Below are positions 12,301 through 27,300 of a stretch of DNA of 64,000 bases, one piece after another; position 1 is the stretch's first letter, and each line of letters begins with the position of its first letter. The DNA comes from Astropecten irregularis (taxonomy: Eukaryota > Echinodermata > Asteroidea > Paxillosida > Astropectinidae), in the NCBI GenBank assembly GCA_963971285.1, contig OZ020244.1:25606001-25670000 (forward strand), in the 5' to 3' direction. A program made the position numbers and the translations under genes. The notes under the pieces are model-generated. The model saw only the letters and a program-made list of their open reading frames with translations. It did no database searches and was not told the origin of the DNA.

Positions 12301-15300
12301 TTTGAAAAAAGATCATGCTAGGATTGTAATGTCAGGCCCTCCTAACTCTGAGCATTGCCCTTGAGAAAGATCCTGCTAGGATCCAAACATGAGGCCCTCC
12401 TATTACTCTGACCATCTAGCCTTTGAGAAAGATATAGCCTTTGATAAAGATCATGCTAGGATTGTAATGTCAGGCCCTACTAACTCTGAGCATTGCCTTT
12501 GAGAAAGATCCTGCTAGGAGCGTAGCATCAGGGCCTCCTATTACTCTGACCATTTAAGCTTTGAGAAAGATCCTGCTAAGATCAAAACACAAGGCCCTCC
12601 TAGAATAAACTCTAAGTATCCTATAAATTTCAATTCATTATTTTTTTGTTGAAGAGCAATTTTGCAGCAGTTAATCACTTTTATTCATCAAAAGTCTTGA
12701 TTCTATCTACGAGCTTACCAATGATCTCCGACCCCTTCTCCGTAGGTGGATCCCACTTGAGCTGGATGGTGTTTGTGCCCACTGATGCTACGGCCAGGTT
12801 GTGGGGTGGTTCAGGGGGGCTTGCTGTTGTGACAGTCACAGACTCAGTTTGGCTCAGAGTGGGTACGTAGTAGGTGGCAGGGTCTGGGTGAGTGGCGTTG
12901 TCTTCTATAAAATGATGACAAGAATGGAAAAAAAAAACTGCTAATCAGTCACACTGTGGCATAGTGGTCTGGTGTGTCGTACTCAAGATCTTGTGGCCAA
13001 TCTACAGATTGTGGGCTCATTGGGTAAGATGCTTTGTCAAATATTGCTCCTCTTCACCCAGGAGTAAAATGGTACCTGTGAGGGTACAGATGGCTGTGCT
13101 TGATTAGCCCTTATGCGCTTTGAAGCATCCAGGGGTTGTATACAACCCAGGGAGTACAGATGGTTTCAAGAGTGTTTGATTTGTCCCAATGACCAGGGAT
13201 AATGATATGCACAATAAATTATAAAAGCCCTATATAGCTGATGTACGAAAACACCGAAAATCCTGCCCCAACTTGGTAGAAATTACAACACTATGTTTCG
13301 GATCTGCATTCTTTCCTTATAATGCTGGGTTGACACTTTCACATATTAAAAGCGTATCCATATTAAGGGGGAATGTAAGCCAGTTCTCTGGAAAAACAAC
13401 AAACAATCTGCAGTCCCTCAAGTGCTTTTATGTGTGGTTGCTGTGGACTTCAGTCGGCCATGGTAATAAAAACTGGTCAACAAGGGTTCACCTTCTATTT
13501 AATCATAATCACTGAAACAAGACTATGATAAGTATATGTAGTACTGACCGGTATCATGTGGTTGTGCATGCCTCGCCTGTGCCTGGACAGTTATGCAGTA
13601 CTTGGTGCCAAGGTCCAGTCCACTGATCAGCAGATGGTCATCTGTGTGGTCAACAAAAATGACCTATCAATCAATCAGTGGGAGCGTGCCCAGCGGCAGC
13701 GTGTTGCCGCATCTACCTTCGAGCGGTACTCCTCGGTCTCCTGATACCCATCCCCCAGGTAGCAACGTGACCCATCCCCGTCTCAGCAAAATAACAATCC
13801 ACCTGACGCAACCACATGTCATGTGGACGCCCTAGCGGGCTTGTCCTTTCATAGAGAGAATTCGCCTTGCAGGATCGCCGTAGGGAATCTAGCCACATGA
13901 CCATACAGTCGCATCTGACGCTCATGTATCATGCAGGTAATAGGTCTCATCTGACTCTCCCTGGGTAACCTCTCATTAGACACACAGTCCGACCAGCGGT
14001 ACCCACGGATTCTCCTCAGAGACCCAGTATTGAAGACATTGAGTCATTCCACCAGGCCCACAGTCGAGGTCCATGTCTCACACCCGATCAAGACAATTCT
14101 CTTTTCTCTTCATTTTTTTTTTATGTACAAATTCCTGGCGGAGAGAATTATTACTGACATCATGTTTGCAGATGTTACATTGATGAATTTGCATCGATAC
14201 TCTGCTGTCAAGCTTTCGGGCTTTCCTTCCATCAAAACGTCCACAGACAGGTCATATGTTTATTGTAAAGGTCAAAGGTGAAGGGTCAAAGGTCAAAGGT
14301 GAAGGATCAAGGGTCAAATGCTCACCGGATGTGACCTTGGTCTGGGGAGGCTCGCCAGATTTCTTGGAAAGTTCCCACCAGGTCACAGTGTAGCTGTCCG
14401 CAGCCACAAAATGCTTCTTCGGTTTTTTGCCTGCGAGGAAAGTGGACAACGATATCATACACACATCATGAGCATATCCTGCTTGCAGTTGGAAAGTTAA
14501 TAAACTGCCATTTTTACAAGTGATCATGGGCATAACACGTGCCCTCTGTTGACCAATTACGTATCAAAGTCCCTTGCGTGCAATAGATCAAACTGAATGG
14601 AACCAAAACTGCACGGTGAATGGAACTATGTTCAACGTTTATGACGTAAGCCATGAATTAGTCTATTTATAGAATATCATGTGACATATAATCCTCCAAT
14701 CAGATGACAAGAATCTACTAAGTTATTATATATATGTATATAAATATGCTAATGATTTATCTAACCTTTATCCCAGACTAGCATGACTGAATGACTGGTG
14801 ATGAGTTCACACCAGACCCTGCATGGAACCTGGACTAAGTTGTCATAGGCCACTTGGACTACGTTGCTCAGCAGAATCGAGTTTGGTGCCAGCTTTTGAA
14901 GTGCATCTTCCAGTTCCTCTGAAAGAAAAAAACATATACAGAGATTAAATTATATGAACAGAAGGATGATTAATGACAGATAAGAGAGGTTGCTCAGAAC
15001 AACCAAACTGTTGTCTAGACAACCCTGTAACAGTAGTTGCTATAGGGTCGATTTCACAAAGCCCTACGATCAATTACAGACCGAGGAAACAATGGGAGAG
15101 TATAAACATCAAGGATTGGACGGGCCTCAGCTTTGCTGAGTTGCAGAGGGCAGCACAGAATCGAGAGGAGTGGTGAAGACTAGTTGGTGCATCATCATTG
15201 ATGCCCAAACGACCAGACGGTTAAGGGAAAGGATAGGAGTCACTCTATTGGATTATAAATTCACTGGAAGGTGAACAAAGTCAAATTAACTGGAGCAGGA

Positions 15301-18300
15301 TTCCAACCTGGGATTTGAACCTCACACCTCTGGAATGCTATACAGGATATTTCAGGTTTATAAATTCCTATGAGAGTTTTAAAGGGGGTCTTGGAGTAAC
15401 TGAAAACACACAAGCAACACATAAGCTGCAAAAGAACTCTTCCGTTTATAGAAATTCTCGCTTTGGGCAGTAAACCATAAAACCCCATCCTCTTTGAGTG
15501 ATCCCCTATGTACTGTTTCTCAGGTTGCAGCATTGCTAATGCTGCGCGTATCTTCAATGATCCTTGGGATATAGCGGTATGTGAGTGGTTTCATAGCTTC
15601 TGACTGCCAAACATAAAAAAGATAAATGACTATTATAGGGACACCGCCAACATAGGGCTGTATAGCTCAGTTGGTAAGACTGCCAGTACGGCATCCCGGA
15701 GGTCGCTGGTTCAAATCCCGCTCCGGTAAATTTGTCTTTGTTCACTGTATTCCATAGCTAATACTACCTGGTGTGGCTGGTTCGTCACTGGAGTCGTTAG
15801 GAGTCAGAGACTGGGTGATGGCAAGCACTTGGACTGCGAGGACGCTCCCCAGTTGCAAGTCAGACAGGGTGGCGTGTGAGATGGTTGCAGGCAGCGGGCT
15901 GCTGCTATAGGGATGGCCATTCTTCATGATGATGAATCCCTGAGTGTGTGTGTGTATGGAGAGAGAAAAAGTGTCCTTTAGTCAATGACCGACACATTGA
16001 CCTTTCAATCTTGTCCACTGTTGACAACAATTAGACCACTACTTGCATTCAAGTAAAGGAGAGAACCTGTAATACTAGGCACACGCCCCAACTACTAGCA
16101 AAGCCAGGCCAGGGCTGGGCTTTACCTAGGCTCTCATCAGGCTTCTAAGGAAGTGATCCGGGCCTGCCCAGGCTTTTCAGTGGCTGGGCCCAACCAGTAT
16201 TAAAGTTTCTCTCCCTAGAAGTAGAGAGGTGGGCGGGGCATCAGCATCTAATGGGCGGGGCACATCTACAGAATGTCTACAGAATGTCTAAAGCATGGAA
16301 GTCTCTTCCCAATAGTCAATGACCAACACACTGTCTGTTCAATCTTGTCACTAATAGGCCACTGTTAGATCACTACTTGCATTCAAGGAAAGGAGAGAAA
16401 CTGTAGTAATGGGGCCAATTTCACAGCCCAGCTTAGTACAAAAAAATTTGCTAACCATAAAATGTCGGTCTTAATAATACAAACAGGCCTGGCCTGGGCT
16501 TTGCCTGGGCTCTCAGGCTTCTAAAATCCCTAGCTTTCAACAAAGGTATATCCACTTTAAGCCTTTGCTTTGTCCTGGGTTGTTGCTGGAACTAGATTTT
16601 CAGATTGAGTCTACTATAATCATGGATAGCATCCATTTAGAGCTGAACAACAGCCACATCTCAGACTTGAGGTGGGCAGAACTTAAGTCTGGCTGGGCTA
16701 TCCAATGGGTGGGGCATATCTACAGAATGTCTGCAGAATATCTACAGAATATCTAAAGATATCCAGGCCTTGAATTTGGTTCTGAAAGGGGCAATGCAAG
16801 GCCACCTTTCCATTGCAAGAGGCACTTCCATTGGAAAATCATAATGTCTATGGAAACATTTGAAGGGGGCACAAAGGCCATGGCCTCCATTAAATTCAAG
16901 GCTTGAATATCTACAGAATTTCAACCTCATATACCGGCAGAACAAACAGGTGGTAGAAGCAGATCCACAGCATGGAAGTGACTGTGATAGGCAACCTGAA
17001 TCTCAACCAAATAAATAATATTCTTGTGTACAGACTGTATACTATTCAATAACCTGTTGGGGCTCAACCCAAGACATAGCAGTGTTCCGTCAAGTTATCC
17101 AGGTCCTATCTCACCTCGATATCGGCTGCTTGGTCTTGGTCCTTGACCGACCAGGTTATGTCCAGGCCATCACAATGCAAGCACTCCAGCTTCAGATCCA
17201 GGGATGCCGGTGGCGGACTGGAACAGGTGACCATCAGGGGGTTCGAATCCCCACTCAGCACCCCACAGTTCACATCCACATTGTGGTCTTTCTTATTAAG
17301 AGAGGTCCAGCCAGCACATGCCTAAGATAGGATTCCAAACAAGACTGATTAATAGTACTTGTAATATCACTCCTACAAGACCACTCCAGCCTAATACACT
17401 AAAACTAGGTACATCCGTTACGGCCTACTTTTTTGTGCTTACAGGCACTGCTACAAATGAAATCTATTTCATGGAATCCGTAAGCAAGACCTTTTGGTTA
17501 GCAAAGAATTTCTAGGGTAATCGTGATCATTTTCTGCTAACCCTCTGACGTATGCATTCTGCAGAAATTCCTTGCTTACCGTTTATAATACCAAAAAGGA
17601 AACTCTTCCGTGAAATACACTAACCGTAACCAAAAGTCTGCTACTGTAAGCAAAGAATTTTTAACGGATTCCATGAAATTGTGAAGGATGCGACTACAAC
17701 ATGATTGAGTTGCTGGCATTCATGGGCACCCTTTGGCTGCCAGTTACATCAACCCATATATGATCACGGAACACAGCCTGAGATCGAAAGTGTTTGATTT
17801 TTGTGGAGGGAGGAAAACCAAAGAACCCAGAGAAAAGCCTTCATAGCATAGGAGAAAACCAACGCACAAGTCTACTCACATATGACCTAAGTTGGGATCA
17901 AACCCATGCCACATTGGTGAGAGGCGAGTGCCTATCGCACTTGCAACCTATGCTCCCCAAAACTGGAATATTTACCCATGATGGTGTTAATTAACATTTG
18001 CCAAGCATGACTTACCTTGACAGTGACTCTGTGCTGATGGCCATTGGCTTCCAGGTTGTGCAGTGCGTACTTGTGATGGGTGTGCTTCTTAGATGTTTTT
18101 GCTTTCAGCTCACCATGCAGCTTGCCATCAACAAACAACCTGTGACCATTAATGACAGTATTAGTAACCTGAACCATGACTAAATTAGAGTTGATTATCG
18201 ACTCATCAAATGTCATCGCAAGTCATAACCAGTCATTTCAAGTCATCACAAGTCATCACAAGTCACCACAAGTCATCATAAGTCACCACAAGTCACCACA

Positions 18301-21300
18301 AGTCACCACAAGTCATCAAAAGTCATCAAAAGTCACCACAAGTCACCACAAGTCACCACAAGTCATCATAAGTCATCATAAGTCATCATAAGTCATCACA
18401 AGTCACCTCACAAGTCATCAAAAGTCACCACAGGTCTCCACAAATCACCTCAACTCATCACAATTCACCTCAACTCATCACAATTCACCTCAACTCATCA
18501 CAATTCACCTCAACTCATCACAAGTCACCTCAACTCATCACAAGTCACCAAAAGTCACCAAAAGTCATCACAAGTCACCACAAGTCACCACAATTCACCT
18601 CAACTCATCACAAGTCACCACAATCAACATCGGGATACTTCAACAAAGTCATGACAAGAAATGAATAATAATAAAAAAAATCATGTAAAAAAAGGACGTA
18701 CCGATAAGATGAGAGCTGCTTATTTTTCTGTCGATGCCAAGTGATGATGGCAGAATTTGCCAGCGTGGCAGGCTCTTGCTTGATGGTTGGGGCGTCCGGT
18801 ACCTCGGGACACTGAACTGTGATGAGGTTAGAGGCTTTGGACTGACCGGCATTGGTGGTCACTAATGACAAGGTGAAGTAGTGCTTGGCATCTGTAGATG
18901 TATGAAATTTCATTCTTAATTAATATTTTTGAAATATAAATTAACATCTACATACAGAGACAGTGTAATAAAGAATATCACTCCAGAAGTGGGCTTTCTC
19001 AGCCATGGCCAGTGCTGGGGCCAATTTCATAGAGCTGCTCAAAGATAGTATCATACTTTGGTAGCATACCAAAACAGAAATCTTCACAGATTTACCTATA
19101 ACTTAAAGGGTATAAAGATGGTGATGGTAGAAACATACCATTAACATTTTTCCGCCTGAAATGTTGTATTTATCATGAAAGGAGTAAAACCAATTGACCA
19201 AAAACAACTTTGATCTTCGGAAGATCAATAATCCTGTGAAAAGATTTTTAAAATACCGTGGGCAATTTTTCACTGAGTGGGCACCGTATGGGACTGGACA
19301 TTTCACAGATGACTGTTACTGTATCTTTATTGATATTTTTGCCCATGAATCTGTATTTCTTTGAAAAAACAAAACAAAGTATGGTATTACCAATAATAAA
19401 GCACTTGAGAGAAGAACTTACCTATTCAACATTCAGGCCTATATAGTCTTTTTAATGTTTCTGGCCTGCCCTAGTTCATTTGTTTCCATTTGGATATTGT
19501 GCCCGTAACACGTTATAAAACTAAATATTCTGATGAAAGGGGGAGTGTGCAGTAACACCATGTGATATGACTGTACTACAATGTTTAGAAAAGATCCAGA
19601 TCTTAACTCAAACTGGACATTCCTGTCAGCATGCTCTGCAGGAGAATGTAAGAGAGGAAAACTTCTCCCGAGCATTTCACCGAAAGAAATTTCAGCTTCC
19701 TTGTGAACTGACCTGGCTGTAGGTTCTTGATTGTTTTCTTTGTCTTTCCGTACGGTACGATCTCAGACATGGGTTTGCCATTGCGAACCAGCTGATAGCC
19801 CATCACGTCGATGTCCTCGTGGCACAAACCGGGCTCCCAGGTCAGAGTGACCTCTTGGAGGCCGACTGACTTGACCTGGAGCTTCGGGGGCTGGGGCTGA
19901 CCGCCGGTGGTGCAGATGACCGGGCTGGAGCTGGCCTTGACGTGGCTACGGTGGGGGGTGGCCCTGTGGTGGTATGTCGCTTGTACCGTCACCCTTCATT
20001 ACACAGGAATTCAATTTAATAATAATGATTTCTTAAAATTTCAACTGAATATTAATGATTTGAGAGGATATCAATTGAATATGAATGATTTCAGAAGATT
20101 TCAATTTAATATGAATGATTTCAGAGGTTTTCAATTTAATATGAATAATTTAAGAGGTTTTCAATTTAATATGAATTATTTCAGAGGTTTTCAATTTAAT
20201 ATGAATGATTTCAGAAGATTTCAATTTAATATGAATGATTTCAGAGGTTTTCAATTTAATATGAATGATTTCAGAGGTTTTCAATTTAATATGAATAATT
20301 CAGAGGTTTTCAATTTAATATGAATGATTTCAGAGGTTTTCAATTTAATATGAATGATTTCAGAGGTTTTCAATTTAATATGAATAATTTCAGAGGTTTT
20401 CAATTTAATATGAATGATTTCAGAGGTTTTCAATTTAATATGAATGATTTCAGAGGTTTTCAATTTAATATGAATAATTTCAGAAGATTTCAATTTAATA
20501 TGAATAATTTCAGAGGTTTTCAATTTAATATGAATGATTTCAGAGAATTTCAATTGAATATAAATGATTTCAGAGTATATCAATTGAAAATTAATGATAT
20601 CAGAAGATTTCAATTGAATATATCAATTGTTTCAGAGGGTTACAATGAAGTGAATAATGATTTAAGATATGATATAAATTGAATACAAATTATGGTGGTT
20701 GCTGGTTCTAATCCCACTCCAGTAAATTCTTAATCTTTGTTCACTTTTCAATAAATCTATGGTAAATAATCACTTTCTGGTGGTTTGCTTGATGAAGTCC
20801 TTCTCTATAATTTTTCCCAATTTGGAAAACAAGGAGAGCCCGCCCTATCTTGGCAATGTAACTTGATACAAGGCGCCTAAAGACCAAATTATATGTAGTG
20901 TGTACTCATTTCAAGTATAGCTAGTCTGAATTAGTTGTGGTGTTCATGCAGCACCATTGTGTTGGGAATCATGGCATATTGCCTAGGGTATCAGTAGGGT
21001 ATAGCTAGGGTCTTACTTGTAGGTTGTATTCTCTGTTAGTCCAGCAGGTATAAAGACCTGTCCTCTACCAGCATTCCACACATGTTGAATCTCTGTCTCT
21101 CCAGACTCCGTGCTGACTTCCTGACTGTGTGATACACAATATAGATGACCAGTGGTTAGAATGGCTTCATGAATACAGTCAGTCGTCAGAGGGGCTGATG
21201 AACTAGAGGCTTAGGCTAAGGCTCATCATCAGGCTCTGTCATCCATATGCTGAAATTATAGGTTGTGTTTTTTCATTGAAGCTGAAGCTCTGTTTTCCTT

Positions 21301-24300
21301 TTCAAACCAGAGAATCTACTTCCAAACCGCAGCCAAAAGCCTCTATTTTTATACCCGTTATTTAAGAATGGATTCACAAAATGGAGCCTGAGCCTGGTCT
21401 TGCAATACCTAGCAACAATGCCCTCTGTAAGAACATGTGGCTAAAGAAAACTGCAAGGACTGCCAGTATGTCCAATGGCTTTGTACACATAATGGAAATG
21501 TGGTTTTGATGCTGATAATTTTGCTATCATGGGTAGACGAAGGTATTTTGTACACAGAAGGCCTCAACTTTCATGCATATTGGGAATTACAAGTTGTCAA
21601 TCTGTCGTCATGGTTTCTGGAGCATCTAGCTGGGGAAGTTGTGACAATAAAACTTTCTTTTTGCAAAATGCCATGGCCTGAGTTTTTTCCAACCAAGTTG
21701 GTGAAAACTACAAAAACTACATGTGCAAAAGCAAAAACACAATAAGCATAATTTGACTTGATGCAAGTTGATTAATGGTTTGCAACATTTGGCAGCCCAT
21801 GCCAAGCGCTAGGGGTTTTGTATAAAATCAAAAGGAAGGTCCATAAAGCTCAGAATGGAGATTTCAATTCGACTAAAGATTACCTGGATTGGCTGGATAC
21901 ACTGTTGGCAAACTGCCTGCCCGCTACGCAGACATTGTAATGATGCAGGACGTAGGGAGAATGCTGACTGTATGCAATCTGCCAACGGATGTGAAGCTCT
22001 GCCTCTGAGGGCTTGCTGCCAACACTCACCACTGGCTTGGGTAGGGTCAGTTCCTCATCCTGCTAGCAACAGAAATCCTTCATGATATTGCATAGCAATG
22101 GTATCATACTATGGCTCTTTTAGGGAGAGAAACGCTACTGAAAAGCAGCGCCAGGCCCAGGCCTTTGGGCCAGTAATCCTCCTCTTGTGAGCCCTGGGGC
22201 TGATTTCATTAATCCTTTGCAATCATCCCCCTACTTTGTGTAGCAATTTTCTGTTTAGCGATGGATTTGGGCTTAAGCGATGATCGCAAAGTGTTTGTGA
22301 AATCAGCCCCTGAAATTCACTGCAATAGAGCTGCTTGAAATCAATAGAGACCTGGGCCCAATTTCATAGAGCTGCTTAATCACCAAAAATACCTTAAGCA
22401 CCAAAACCTTGATATATAATCAGTATGCCTGCCAAAACTCCTTGAGAATGTTATGCTCAGCAAACGATGGTCGAATACAAGTCAAAAGCAGTTGACACCA
22501 CATGAAAATTTGGTTGGTAATCCTGTTTGATCAAGGAAGACTTTACATGCTTTATATGAAATTGGCCCCAGGACACAGCAAGGGCTTGAAGTTGATAATT
22601 CAAGGCTAGGGATTATAGAAGCCCAAGACCCCAGGCAATGCCAATGCCTAGGCAGGCTTTTCAGTGGTTTGACCCAACCACTATTAAAGTTTCTTTCCAC
22701 TACTGTAAATTGCAGAATCAATGCTTTATTGAAGCAGATAACTTGTTGTTTAAAACAAGATTCTATTCTATAATGAATCGCTATAGCAAACTGCTATAAA
22801 GCACAGTATCAGTGCATCCCGTCGTGTTCATAATAACGGCGTTCCACAGTATTTACAGTTGTTTAGTGACATGCATTTGTTATGTAAGAACTTTTCTTAG
22901 CATGTTTAGCAGGTTTGTGTGGTAAGCAGCAATATAAAATGAGTGCTTGATATAGCATACACTGAGTGCAAGAGCTCAAAGCAGAATGCGACAAAGCAGG
23001 ATAGTACATGGCAGCAACAACATTGCACATACAGGCATGGGGCGGTCAAATAAATTTGTTATCTTCAGAAGTGTCTTAAAGATCCAAACACTGATAGTAG
23101 GAACATGTCATACAGGCATACCCCTGAACAAGATCCAGCTTCAACCATAAGAAGCGGGGAGTCAGGTTGGCAAAGCGGTTCTTTCCTCACCTTTCACCTC
23201 TTTGGACCAGGTTCAAGTCCGGCTCCACAAGTGGATTGGGATCTCAGTCCCTACCCGATTCTGTGGGTTTTACCCAAAATATTACTCAGGGGTTTTCCTC
23301 TCACCTCTAAAACTGTACCTTCTTCTCATCATCTTTCCTAAAGGTTTCATCAGGCTTTCAAGCTACAGTGCCTAGGGCGCTTTTGAGGAATCCTTGTGTC
23401 ATTATCAGAAATTAATATTAATAATAATAATAATAATAAGCTCATGAAATTCTTGTTGATAAGAACAGCATGCATTCCTTGTCCAAAGTGTATGTTCTCT
23501 GAAAAGCATGAACATGCTGACTAATAAGAACAAACAAATGATGGATAAATGTGTGATGGGATGTTTGGTGTTTGTCTTATAAAACACAGATACCTGCTTT
23601 GAAGCCGTTTTCCTGAGGTGGTTATTAACATCACTGTCATCACCAATGTGATGATGTTCACATGACGACGCATCATCGCCATGGGATATCATGGCAACGT
23701 CATCACCATCATGCTGGTTCGTCGTCCCATGGCTAACCCTGTGGTCTAGTGCCTCATCTTGATGAGGCACTGTTTTCTCGCTGATGGGCGGTTTCATAGA
23801 TTCATCCGGCTCTGTGTTCCCAACTACTGCGTCATGCTTTTGAGAAATATCGCCATGCACTGACAAAATACTGCTCACAGGACAGACTTCAGACAGAGAT
23901 GAACCATCATGCAAAACAGACCTATTATCACTCTCTTCTACTCTACTAGCATGCATATCACTAGAGTCACAGCTAGGGTCATCTCGGTTCTGATTTTCGG
24001 CGGGAGCGGGCTGGGTGTCATCCGAGGACAGCTGCTGGGGATGGGGGTTAGGGGAGATTCCTTGATCGACGGAGGAGGCGTTTCTAGGGATCTGTATTAA
24101 GACTGCACCGGTCTCTTCATCAGAGACAGCCTCATCTGGTGATGAGGAGGCTTCTCTCTGTGGTGGACTTTCAATTGGTTGAGGAGAAGACTGTGACTCA
24201 ACTAACGGAGGGTCGGCCTCCTCACAGTCAGGTTCTCGATTTGCGTCTCCAGCTTGGGGACTCGGTAGGGCCTGTTCATCAGTGTCAAGGTCGAGGGAGT

Positions 24301-27300
24301 CTTTGTCGGATATATTTTCAGTTTGGGGAGTCTGTTGGGCGGTGGGGGCCATCTGGCCTTGGGGAATCTCGGCCGAACTTTGGCAAGTGGTCAGGTCAGT
24401 TTCCCCGGTCCCCTTGGTCTTCGGTCCTCCTATGTTTATATTGTCTGCTGGATGGTTTATTAGTGCCTCATGCTGGGTACCAGTGCTCTCAGGGTTTGTG
24501 ACAGGGCATGCATTGCTTACGCTGTCCGAACTGGACGAGTCTGACTGACTGTGGTCGATCCGGGCGACCTTCCGCTCGTCCTCCTCAGAATTGTCCTGCA
24601 CATCATTGGCAGACTGGTGATACGATTCCTCACTGAAAGAGAAACAAGGAAACAGTCCATTGATTATAAGAATCCTTCCCAAGTTCCATTTCATAAGATC
24701 AGAAACTGACAATGTGCTACACAACAAATTGTATGGTGTCCATGTCACACTAACAAACTTAGGGAAAGAAACTTAAATACTGGTCAGGCCCAGCCACTGA
24801 AAAGCCCAACCAGGCCTGGGCCTTTTGGCATGAAATCCTTGTGCTAGCTCTGAACTTTCACTACAATACAGATGCATAAAATTAATAAAGCCCAGCTTTT
24901 GGATACTGTCCATGATCAATGTCGACTCAACTTGTCAATCAGGTTGATGGTAACTACATAATCCAGGACACAACAGGGGTTTGAACTTGATAGTTCTAGG
25001 CAGCAGATTATAGAAGCCCAAAACCCCAGGCAAAGTCCAGGCATGGGGCCGATTTCACTAACGCTTTGCGATCATCGCTAAAGCCCAAATACATCGCTGA
25101 ACGGCAAATTCCTATGCAAAGTAGCGATTGATTTTCCTTTGAGTGATGGATTTTGGCTTTAGCGATGATCGCAAAGCGTTAGTGAAATCGGCCCCTGGTC
25201 TGGCTTTCCAGTGGCTGGGCCCAAGCAGTATTAAAGTTTCTCTCAGAAATCAAACCCAAATTCCTATTTGTTAACAGAGGGCCTGGATTTTCCATATTTT
25301 CCCAAAGTATAATAGTCCTCCATCACACATGACCCACCACTCAAGTGATCTTGGAGATGCCGCCAGCCTGGTATCCTTGGTAACCGCATCTCCATGGGTT
25401 ACCGTGGAGATTGACCCATCAAAGCTATCCCGCTCTTGAACAGATGGCAGAAGTTCAGTTCCAGAATCTGAAAACAAAAATATCCAAACACAAAAGTAAT
25501 TGAAAGGTGAACAAAGAAAAATTTACTGGAGCAGGATTCGAACCGGTGACCTCCTGAATACCGTACAGGCATTTTGTTTTTTTAATTTAAAATCGATTAT
25601 CATAAAGCGCACATGAGGTGCTCATAAAAATAGACCAATATAATAGGGGTTGCGTAACTAAAACTGGTGAACAATTAACACAGTGAGGCAATGTAGAATA
25701 AGACAGTGAATCCCCGACAATCAACAAATCATATATGGTGCTCTGGTATTGATCCGAGTCAGATTGGCTAGGCATGACAGGGCTTTAAGACACGGTCTAG
25801 TTGGATTATTTAATCAGTTTTACCTGGAGGTTTGCCTGATCCTTCACCGATGACAAGGAAGGGTTTCCCTACCAGATTCCCACCACTAATGGGTACTTGC
25901 ATGTTGTCCAGACACAATGGTATCTTTAGGGTCATCACATTGGACAGGTAGCGATCAGAGTCTTCTGCAAGATGAACAAAGACAATATCACACACATAAT
26001 GAAGTAATAAAGGTAATGTCATATTTTAGTTTTTTGTCAAAAAAATGAAGATTCATGAGCAACAATATCAAGAAAGAAACAACAACAGTCATCTGTGAAA
26101 ATTTCAGTCCCGTACGGTGCCAACTTTTTGAGAAAACAGCGAAAAACGCCCGCGGTATTTTTCAAATCTTTTAATAACCGTTATTTTTTATCTCTTAAAG
26201 ATAAAAAATGTCTTTGGTCGGTTTTACTCTTTCCTTGATAAATACAGCATTACAGACAGAAACATTTTAATGGTATGTTTCTACCATCACCATCTTTATA
26301 CCCTGTGAGTTATATGTAAATCCCTGGAGATTTCTGTTTCGGTAAGCTAACAAAGTATGATAGAACCTTTAACCCTTACCCACTTGCATCCACCCATCTG
26401 GAATGGACTGGTTCCTTTGTGCCATTCTTATCCATTATGAACAATGCATTGGTGCAAGAGGTCTGTTATGTAACTAAGAAAAAGCTTGCCCCAAATCATG
26501 TGATATAGCAACAGAGTCTTTAGTATGGAGAATTCAGGTTTTGATCTTTACATACAGTGAAAGAATTCAATGTACCAGATATTGTTCAATTTGTTCAACT
26601 CCCTAAAGGCTTATTGAGGCTTCTGGACTTTATATGTGACAGCAAACATACCTGATTTTCCACTGGGTTGAGCCACAATGAAAATTGGGATGGACACTTG
26701 GTCGGCATTTGTCTCCGGTAAGGTCATTCGACATGTCTTATAATCTCCAACAGTCTTAATCTGTCGATCAAAGGAATTAGAGATATTAATTGTCCATCAA
26801 CTGTCATTTCTTCTTCTTTGGAAGAATTTATGAAAGGGAAAAAACATCTCCTTCCCCAGATACAAACATGATCAGATTGTAAAAGTTTTGAGCTTTCAAA
26901 CGTATTTTAAAGCCTGAAGTTAGGAGGGCCCGACACGTTTCGAACTTTCGATCCTCGCAGGATCTTTCTCAGAGGCTAAAGATCCTGCAAGGATTGAAAC
27001 TCGTCAGGCTCTCCTAACTCCAAGCATGTTATAAATTTCAGGTCATTATTTTGGCTGATGAGCAGTTTGCAGAAGTTTATTACTTGTATGGATTTTAAAA
27101 GCTGATAGTGTGGTCTCATGGCTTCTGTCTAGCAACCATAGGCTGGGTTGTTCATTCAAATCCCATTTCAGTACTAGTTTTCTAGTTTATTCGCCTTTAC
27201 AAAACTGATGGAAGGTAATGTCTGCTTAAAATGGTGATTAAATTCAGCACAGCTAGTTAAAATACAAAATAAAGCATGAACATAAGTGATTTTTGTGCAC

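Noticed and set aside
14326-14335. Using the stronger GTGAGC donor for exon 39
   Set aside because: It ends in phase 1 while the only exon 40 acceptor needs phase 0; kept as an alternative and discussed as a finding.
18205-20630. CRISPR-like arrays
   Set aside because: Repeats are contiguous without unique spacers in a eukaryotic intron; they are minisatellites.
19907-20682. Long repetitive frames on both strands (NMNDFRGFQF / HIKLKTSEII type)
   Set aside because: Arise from a 30-bp minisatellite without stops; there is no start, splice or domain evidence.
21437-21745. 102-codon plus-strand frame
   Set aside because: No domain, no splice context, and opposite strand in an intron; it looks like chance.
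22120-22205. Regulatory GC-rich element
   Set aside because: It is a fragment of dispersed repeat family O.
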